This document shows, one piece after another, positions 56,783 through 64,000 of a stretch of DNA of 64,000 nucleotides (positions are counted from its first letter, which is position 1; each line of letters starts with the position of its first letter). Origin of the DNA: Corallium rubrum (Eukaryota; Cnidaria; Anthozoa; Scleralcyonacea; Coralliidae); contig OZ035998.1 of the NCBI GenBank assembly GCA_964035015.1, positions 25,869,442 to 25,933,441 of the forward strand, given 5' to 3'. The position numbers and the translations under genes are program-made. Below the pieces are notes generated by a model that saw nothing but the letters and a program-made list of their open reading frames with translations, was not told where the DNA came from and searched no databases.

Positions 56783-58101
56783 ACTAGAAATACATAAATG
56801 CAACAACCCCTCGCCTGCTTTTATATGCTTTTTGAAATACACCCCACCCACCCCACCTTCCAATTAAAATAAGCACTCCTGATATAACTCCTCAGGATAA
56901 TTACAGAATTTATGATTACACATTTCATATTAAACTCTGGTTGTAAAAATACATTGTTTTTAGCCATTTAGAAGGTTTCCAAACAATTACTTTTATGTTT
57001 TGCAATGGCAGGATTAAAAGTTAACAGCTCAAAAACTACATTTATAATAGGAGATACAAACAACAGACAACCTATAAATTTCAGTCTGTATAATCAGGAC
57101 AAAAGAAAATGGACAAACAAAGCCTATGAGTATTTATGATAAGTGCTTGCAATTAAGTCAATGAAAAACATCACGTCCACAGTAGCAAAGGGAAAGCACG
57201 AAAACGTGAAGCTGTATACTGCTTAATGGGTAAAGCAAAAACTTGAAAACAACATATTAAAGGACAAGGTATAAAATTTTATAAGATAGTTGCTAGATTA
57301 TAAAGTTTACAGTAACTTACGAGTGTCTAAAAGGGTTTATATTTAAAACTCTTGCCGTTCTTGGCGTTTACAGAATATATTTATAATGAATAAATGCTGA
57401 TTACAATCAGCAAAATAAAGAAAAACAAATGCCCTACCGTCAACTTTAACATTATTTTGAGACCACTGAGTGACCTGTGACCACAAACACTACTTTTTAT
57501 TTTTTTAACAACTTTATTGGGTATTAGCAAAAGTAAATACTACAATAATAAGACTAAGTTATAAGATAAAGAAAATGTTATAAGAAAATGAGAAAAATAG
57601 TGTACCCAATAGGGAGAAGGCGCAAACGGGACACGAAGACCCATGCGAGGCGCCCCCCTAAAAAAAAAAACAATCAACAAAAAAACAAAAAACACCTACA
57701 AAGAAAGAATATGAAGCAACAACAATTACAATTGAGATCGAGTTTTTGTTTACCATACGTTTGGTTTCTTCAGGTTTTCTGTTTTCTCTTCAAGATATAT
57801 TAAACCGGCTGTTTGTATCCTTCTTTTATTCGTTGTTCTGCTTCTTTCCGTTTAAAACAAAACCATTTGAAACTATTTTGTTTCGCGAAATGTGGAAAAA
57901 ACTATAAGTTTGCCTCAAAGCTAGTCACCAGTGCCCAATTATTCTTACCGTGTGACACCCTACGACGTATATATATATAAACCATTTCCAGATTTTGTCT
58001 CCCTTGCTTTTTCTACACGCGTGTAAAGTGGACTCCACGCATGTCGAGATTAGCACCCTCACCCGGGCTCCGGGCCTTCGGCCCTACGCCCGGGCTCGGG
58101 G
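56783..58101 (+). repeat. Dispersed hairpin-tailed repeat, copy 3
   Basis: It starts ACTAGAAATACATAAA after an ATT array and ends GGGCTCGGGG directly before another ATT run. Compared with copy 2 it is longer in the middle. The frame 57588-57803 is Lys-rich and not recognised. The tail (58015-58101) has the palindrome pair and the GC hairpin with TTCG loop. Confidence 0.75.
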
Positions 58102-58161
58102 ATTATTATTATTATTATTATTATTGACTGATGTGTTTTCACCTTATGGTTTAGCAATCTG

Positions 58162-58200
<39 letters not shown>
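58102..58200. repeat. Two (ATT)n runs around a short unique spacer
   Basis: ATT units at 58102-58126 and 58164-58200 flank GACTGATGTGTTTTCACC-type sequence. The second run abuts the 3' end of the minus-strand LINE that follows. Confidence 0.92.
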
Positions 58201-58202
<2 letters not shown>

Positions 58203-58204
58203 GA

Positions 58205-59690
58205 GCCTATTTTCTATGGGCCAAAATCTCAAGATACCAAAGTTTGTTATCTTTTGTTGAAGTCTACCCTACTTGTACACACTAGACATCACTTTCCTTA
58301 AAATGGATTCACTGTCCATTAATATGGTCTTTTGCATTTCTTTTAGTACCCACTTCTGTCGGGATTTCTCTTTTATCATCTTCTCTATCTGTTCTTCCAA
58401 TTTCTCCAACCCTCCTCCTAAGCATCCGGCTACCAAAGGTACTATTTCAACCATCTGCTTCTCTCTTTATCGAACAATACTCATTTTTATGCTCCCGTCT
58501 CCAGGCAACTTTTATCCATCGACATATTGATAGTGACATATAACAAGCTATTCTGACCTTTGTTTCTTTTGACAGATCCCTCATACTCTTTACCCCTCTG
58601 CCCCCTTTGCCACGAGCCAGATACAACCTTTCGTCGTTTGCATGCCACCCATGCATTTTTCTCTCTCTAAGTTTCCTCTTCACAATCATGTCCATTTCAA
58701 CCAAATCTTCCTTGCTCATCCTGCGAACATTCATCACATATCCTGCTACAGGTATTACTCTACAGTTCACAGCTCTAGCCAGGTTCTTATCATAAAGCTC
58801 TAACTGCGTAAGACTTCTCATTCTCTTTGTTATCTCCTTCACCACTCTTTCCATCACTTTATCTTTGTCCAATTTGTCAGCCTGTTCACACCCTAAGAAC
58901 TCAAATATCTCATTCGCATCAGGATCAAGTGTATTCATTCGCTCCTGCAACACATCTAATCCTTCACCCTTCACCATTTTACCATGTTCCATCACGATCT
59001 CTGCACAATTTGTTACCCCATAGCACGCCCCTGTATCATGGCTGGCCTTGACGATCGTCTTATTGACAGCTTCTAAATTGCTGTGGTTTTCGTGGTACAC
59101 TTTGAGGTCATCTATAAATAAACTGTGTCCTTTTCACTATCCTGTCTCCAGGCATTCCCACCCTGTACCCTCTAGTTTCGCTTAGTATGCTAATTGGCAC
59201 ATCACTTAAGAAAAATCCAACAGGTGAATAACTGTCTCCTTCTAAAAACTCGATCCTAACCGAAATCCTTCTGCTAGTCTTCTTCTTCCCATCTTTCCAT
59301 ACTTCCAATTTTGTTTGTCATTTCTTCATCAGTTCCTCAATTAATTTACACACATCATCTGGTATCCCCACCATCTATATACTTTCAGCGTCCAGTCGTG
59401 ATGCACTTAATCACAAGCCTTCTGGTAGTCGTAGTACGCAACAGCCAGATTTCTCTTGTGTTCCCTCACTTCATCCATTATACATTTATCAGTTAGCAGA
59501 AGATCCACTGTACCCAATTTCCCCTCTGATTTTCCCGTCTGTCCTTCATCTCACATATCATTTCTAACAGCATGGTTCTTTACACACTTCGCTATTAAAC
59601 CAGTGTACGTTTTGTATGAGGTATTCAAACAGGTAATAAGCCTGTAATCTTTAACTGGGCTCAGATCCTCAGTCTTAGGCATTGGTTGTG
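58205..59690 (-). pseudogene. LINE reverse transcriptase with the endonuclease core deleted
   Basis: On the minus strand: 59308-59108 has RISVRIEFLEGDSYSPVGFF (motif B) and GYRVGMPGDRIVKRT. A frameshift at about 59100 leads to FIDDLKVYHENHSNLEAVN (motif C) and the 217-codon frame down to 58447, with FEFLGCEQADKLDKDKV, AVNCRVIPVAGYVMNV and YLARGKGGRGVKSMRD. The next frame (58454-58269) is only the extreme end, VEIVPLVAGCLGGG and MQKTILMDSESILRKV. The CCHC knuckle and PD-(D/E)xK core normally between these are missing. The 5' part fades after about 59690. The tail reaches an AAT run. Confidence 0.8.
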
Positions 59691-59699
59691 AACCATCTC

Positions 59700-61068
59700 A
59701 TGCACATATGTGAATATCCTATACCTTGGATTATATTCCGCCGTTTTTGTTTTCTTTTGCCTTACAGAATTCAGTACTCATCTCACCCAGAGCTTGATTA
59801 CCAATTTTCCCGATTGCCTAAATGGTTGATCTAAATGGTTGATTTAGCACTTGGGAGACCAGATTTCAAATATATACATAATCAAGTGTGTCAAGAGAGA
59901 CAATCGGAACAACCAATATTACGAATATTCAGCAAACTTTGTAAATTTAGCCTTACATTTAGAATCTTATTTATAGCACTTATCAATTTTCAGTAACAGA
60001 CGTCAGGACTCTAATTTTATTAATGCTTCGTGGGGAAGCTTGCTGGTTTTATCTTGTCCCCACTCAGGTTTTCCTGTCACTGGCTTTTCCCAAAGGGTTT
60101 TTACCAGCAGCAGGGGTTTTTCCTGGCTTCCCTGATTTACCAGCTTGTATATACCACTTGCACTTATTTCTTTGATGTCAACTACAAACTATAGAATCTT
60201 CATTGATTAATTTCCCGGTTGAAGTCGAACTTTTATGTTGTCCTCCAGATCCACCGTTTCGACGTAAGGAGCAAGAGGTGTATATAAATACGTGTACTGG
60301 CATACTCGTAACCATTAGCTAGTGATAAAGGGTACACCGGCAGTCGCGGTGCATCGAAGTAAATTAGGAGACTGTCTAGCAAGGGCAGAAGTCTTTCCAA
60401 GGCCTTGAAACAATTAGCTTGACAATTGTTATTGAAAGTTCGCAGTTTGTTTTCACTGGAGAACGGGATTATCTAGCAAGGGCGGAAATCCTTTAACCTG
60501 TGTCACAGATCCGTTTAGGTTAGTATTTTAGTACGAGAAATTTCTGTTTGGCAACAATTGCAATCTTTCATGTTTGTTGATGCGTTATTGTATGGTTGCA
60601 TATTTGGTTGCTGTAATTTCCCCTAAAAATTCATCGCACGAAGCTATGTTCATTAGTGCAACGCGAAATGCGCTAACAACCTGTGTCTCCGTAACAGTGG
60701 AAATGCTTTACAAGGCCGATTAGCACCAGAAGTCTTGAATACACTGGAGAGATATTTTGACAGTTTTGTATTATAAGCGCTCTACTGTGACTACTGGACA
60801 ATCTAGACAACTTGTGTCACGGTGTATCTTATCAGCACTGCATTTGCCTGGGGTGGGGAGGCATCATTATTGCATAATGATCCTTTGGCGTTGTATTGCC
60901 CTCACCTTCACTGGCCTCAATCATCAGTTTGAATTATGGAAAATAATTATCCCCTCGTGTTCGTGTGGTTCGCGACGCGGGCCTCGCGACACGAGGGTAC
61001 TAATCTCGACGGAGTGGGCGGTAAGTCCGGTCGGGGATTGTATCCATGTTGGCGGTTTGGAGTATTCA

Positions 61069-61069
<1 letters not shown>
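59700..61069. other. No recognised gene
   Basis: Two imperfect TCTAGCAAGGGC(A/G)GAA motifs (60378 and 60472) are the only repeats noted. A GC-rich piece at 60960-61035 (ACTAATCTCGACGGAGT) resembles an inverted tail of the hairpin-tailed repeat. No supported ORF. Confidence 0.4.

Positions 61070-61145
<76 letters not shown>
61070..61145. repeat. (TG)n(TA)n compound microsatellite
   Basis: About 44 bp of TG followed directly by about 30 bp of TA. Alternating purine-pyrimidine throughout. Confidence 0.97.
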
Positions 61146-61152
<7 letters not shown>

Positions 61153-61479
61153 ATAGCTAGAGTTTCACCGGATACAACGATGACTGTCATTGGTTGGTGT
61201 GTGGTCACATGACCTTAGCTAAATTTCAATGTCTACCGAGCAGGCAATAATTGAGAAGTTTTCAATTGTTGCCCGCTAGAACTTTGAACTCTTCACGGCA
61301 TCCTATAAACAAAAGCTTGTTTGGTACAAAAAAAGACTATTTATAGGTCTTAGCTTCAAAGCATGTGTGAAGATTAACTGGAGAAATGTATTGCTGTTCT
61401 TTTGTTCTGAGACTTATATTTGTTTGGTTGAAGTGAAATTACGGAGCCAGGTGAAATGTTTGGGTAAAGTTTTACTAGC

Positions 61480-61680
61480 GTTTGTCTTTTGTGTACTTTC
61501 CCTTGATAAACGTCGAAGTTACTCAGCGAAATTCAAGCTATATAACAAAACACTTAATGTCCGCTCCCTCGGGCAGCAGTTAGTTTTGTTTTCCCTCGAG
61601 TCTCGATGTTTCCCTCGGCTTCGTCTCGGGAAATATCTCGGGAAAACAAACTCGGGAGCAGACATTAAGTGTATAATATT
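61480..61680 (+). repeat. Dispersed repeat R-61k
   Basis: Homologous in inverse orientation to 56486-56700. It has CTCGGGCAGCAG, TCCCTCGAGTCTCGATG and CTCGGGAGCAGACATTAAGT, with internal inverted symmetry (CACTTAATGTCCGCTCCC against GGGAGCAGACATTAAGTG). Confidence 0.75.
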
Positions 61681-61699
61681 TATTTATATGTAATGATCA

Positions 61700-63080
61700 A
61701 TGGAGACCATGTTGGGGATCCGTGGGGTGATGGTGGCTAAAAGGGTACACGTGTTTCAGTGTTGTTTTTCTATTTCACGTCAAAAACATCATTTTCGTTG
61801 GAGTTTGAGTACAAAAGCTCAGAGAAGAAAAAATGTTTATAGGCTACAAATGTTGAGAAGTATTCAAGGGAAAGACAAGACAAAGAAACAAGCGAACGAA
61901 CGAACGAAGGGAACAGCACTAGGCTAGAGCAAGATACAAGGAGAACTACAGTAATAATAAGAGACTTGAGGAAAACAAAAAGTACATTAGAGTTTATAGT
62001 CGAAGAAACGAAAAGAGCGATTCGCAATATCAAGGCTAGACACGGTGTCTAGAACTACATCAGCGGAGAGGAACAGCGAAGAGAGAGGCTAGAAATTATG
62101 CCAGAAAACACAGCAAAAAGAATAGCACAAGAGAAAGAGAGACAGCGGAGAGAAAAACTTGAATTCATGACTCAATAACACATGTGAGAAATGGATAGAG
62201 GCCGAAAATTAGGCGAAGGTAGAGAAATATTTTTTAAAATATTTATTTATTAATAACAACAGTAAACGCAATAACAATATATCTGTATTTGACATTTTTA
62301 TACATTCACTGTACTGCACATTGTTTTGTGTAGTCTTTATATTTCTAGATGTATGCATTATGATTTATTATAAATTCATCAATTGGAGTAATGCCTAGCT
62401 ATTCCTCCCTGGAACAATGTCAGGCATTTGCAAACTTTTCATGCCTGGGAGTGGGGCATTTATCTACAGTACTGTTCGAGGTACTGTTTACCTAAAGCTG
62501 AAAAAATTCTGGTTGTTATAGTCACATACTTGCTGTGGTATAATTAGCCAATTAAACAGCAATGCAACTGGGTTGTCAAAATATTGTATTTTGTGCAAAA
62601 AGGCAATATAATTTGTACTGGTATGCTACAATGGGAGGTACGGGACTCCCATATATAGACTATACAGGCATGTGCCACTGGAAAGGGGACGGTTTTCATT
62701 TTTGCCATTTTTAATTTGGAACAGGGTACCGCGCGGTGTAATAATTATCACACTTTTGATCTGGTGCAAGGGCTGTTCTTATATGCTGGCAGTCATTTAC
62801 TCCTTTCTTTCAGTTTGGAACAGGGTACTATTTTTAGCCGTTTTGTGTCTAACAGGGTAAAAAATATGCAATACCTTTGACTGGAGTAACCAACGTAATT
62901 TAAGGGTTCAGTGGTGCACCCCTAGCCTGCATTTGAAGGAGTAGCTCTTCCATGGGATTGAAGGCAGAGTGCATTAATAATAATAAACAATGAACACGAG
63001 GGGTTTGAATTAATGTACTTCTAGTATAATTTAATTATGACTTTTTAATAAACGCGGCTGTGGTCCAAGGGGCCGACCAT
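61700..63080. other. No recognised gene
   Basis: Purine-rich stretch at 61860-62180 with short open frames of basic/acidic residues not matching a known family. The segment 62650-62880 holds three TTTGGAACAGGGTA-like repeats. A solo end module (CTTCTAGTATAATT) lies near 63027. Confidence 0.4.
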
Positions 63081-63082
63081 AG

Positions 63083-63211
63083 CCAATTTATCCCAATAAA
63101 CATAGCTCAGTTAATGCAGTGCTGATATTAGTCAGTTAATGCAGTGCTGATATTAGCCAATTTATCCCAATAAACATAGCTCAGTTAATGCAGTGCTGAT
63201 ATTAGTCAGAG
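63083..63211. repeat. Local tandem duplication
   Basis: CCAATTTATCCCAATAAACA plus GTTAATGCAGTGCTGATATTAG occurs twice, with an extra half unit between. Units are 49 and 25 bp. Confidence 0.9.
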
Positions 63212-63269
63212 AGACACGGTGGAAGACATAAATAGTACATAAATCATCATTTTGCAATCTAAGTTAATA

Positions 63270-63485
63270 TAAAAAATGTAATATACTTTATCTATGTACA
63301 TGTATACCATAACATAGCATTTATTTTATTTATTTATTTATTTATTTTTTTATTTATTTGTAATTGTCGTAACCTATTTTATATCATATTATCATACAAA
63401 TTGTAACTGTATTGTATGCAGGGCCCCTCTGGACACCAGCCATGTAGCTGAATGGGCTACCCTGCTAAAGTAAAGTTTACCTTAC
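63270..63485 (+). repeat. L2/CR1-type LINE 3' end
   Basis: An AT-rich 3' UTR with a TTTA run (63320-63358) is followed by GGGCCCCTCTGGACACCAGC and TGAATGGGCTACCCTGCTAAA, then AGTTTACCTTACCTTA. This conserved tail with a terminal short tandem repeat is typical of L2/CR1 LINEs. No coding part is visible. Confidence 0.65.
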
Positions 63486-63559
63486 CTTATGGTTCTTATG
63501 GTTCTTTGTTTATGCCGTTTATTATCCAATTTCGTAATTATAAATTCAGTTTGCGCGAC

Positions 63560-64000
63560 CTTTACCGGTTTCCAAACTCATACACATGATCAAATAGTTT
63601 GAGAAGTGGTTATCACTGATTCACAGTGTGATAAGTGGTTATCAATTTATTTTCCATTCAAAAGAGTGTGATGTAATATATCAATAACGAGTTTGAGTGT
63701 TTCATCCAGGGGATCCAAATACGAGAAAACAAGTTTTTGGGTGTTTGGATTCCCCTGATGAAACACGATAAACGAGTTGTTCATGGCATCTCAATCGAGT
63801 GATTTCAATTGAAGAGATTTTATTCATGAGTGTGTGTAAAATGTATTCATACAGCAACTTGTTTATTTTGCATAGATAATTGAGATCTTAAGAATTAGAT
63901 GAACACCAGTTTTCATCTAATATCTTGGGTTTTACTGGAGTATCCAACTTCAATCAGGTGATTGAATGAACTATAGTACTTGGCTGATTATTTCATGAAT
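63560..64000. other. No gene; repeat with internal inversion
   Basis: GTTTCATCCAGGGGATCCAAA (about 63699) is mirrored by TTTGGATTCCCCTGATGAAAC (about 63751). The layout resembles 39090-39275. The rest is AT-rich. Confidence 0.45.

Overview
This is a eukaryotic, animal-type sequence: AT-rich, intron-bearing and dominated by transposable elements. No organism is named, so the source is inferred. The host gene recognised encodes a motile-cilium protein. The element mix (Kolobok, DIRS, Penelope-like, CR1/L2-type LINEs, restriction-like-endonuclease LINEs and many long-inverted-repeat elements) and a stand-alone P2X7 'ballast' domain fit an aquatic invertebrate, most likely a cnidarian. That phylum call is tentative.

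Host gene. Four short minus-strand exons (33719-33825, 11199-11252, 6916-7069, 1655-1699) have consensus splice sites and matching phases. Read in that order they give the C-terminal part of DRC1, a subunit of the nexin-dynein regulatory complex of cilia, including its sperm-tail C-terminal domain. At least the first 33.8 kb is therefore intron of this gene, with introns of about 22.5, 4.1 and 5.2 kb filled by mobile DNA. Earlier exons and the last one were not found. The 33.8-64 kb part may be another intron or intergenic.

Layout. 1-5 kb: a hairpin-tailed repeat, a minisatellite and a decayed CR1/Jockey-type LINE. 6-13.8 kb: a cluster of non-autonomous inverted-repeat elements, several flanked by TTAA. 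13.84-17.57 kb: a 3.7-kb Kolobok transposon with TTAA target duplication and ~170-bp inverted termini. It carries a THAP domain, a DDE-type transposase and, on the opposite strand, a spliced gene for a P2X7-ballast-domain protein. 18.2-21.3 kb: two fold-back elements. 21.7-25.7 kb: a degraded DIRS retrotransposon (gag, RT, RNase H, tyrosine recombinase), followed by a 33-bp tandem array. 27-32 kb: a large inverted structure with two divergent TATA promoter modules. 32.9-33.6 kb: ACTC and TTCG microsatellites. 34-42.5 kb: a TTAA element, a 1.1-kb palindrome, Penelope and LINE remnants, and a composite fold-back element that carries DNA from next to the copy at 19.7 kb.

44.6-59.7 kb: a pile-up of LINEs with C-terminal restriction-like endonucleases. 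Nearly all abut or are embedded in ATT/AAT microsatellite arrays, as expected for elements that insert into such repeats. They are interspersed with three copies of a non-autonomous repeat that begins and ends in the same arrays and carries a GC-rich TTCG-loop hairpin tail. 60-64 kb: no gene recognised; simple repeats and a LINE 3' end.

Almost every element ORF is broken by stops, frameshifts, deletions or an active-site change, so most copies are fossils. The most intact are the Kolobok element and the 392-codon endonuclease ORF at 46.6 kb.
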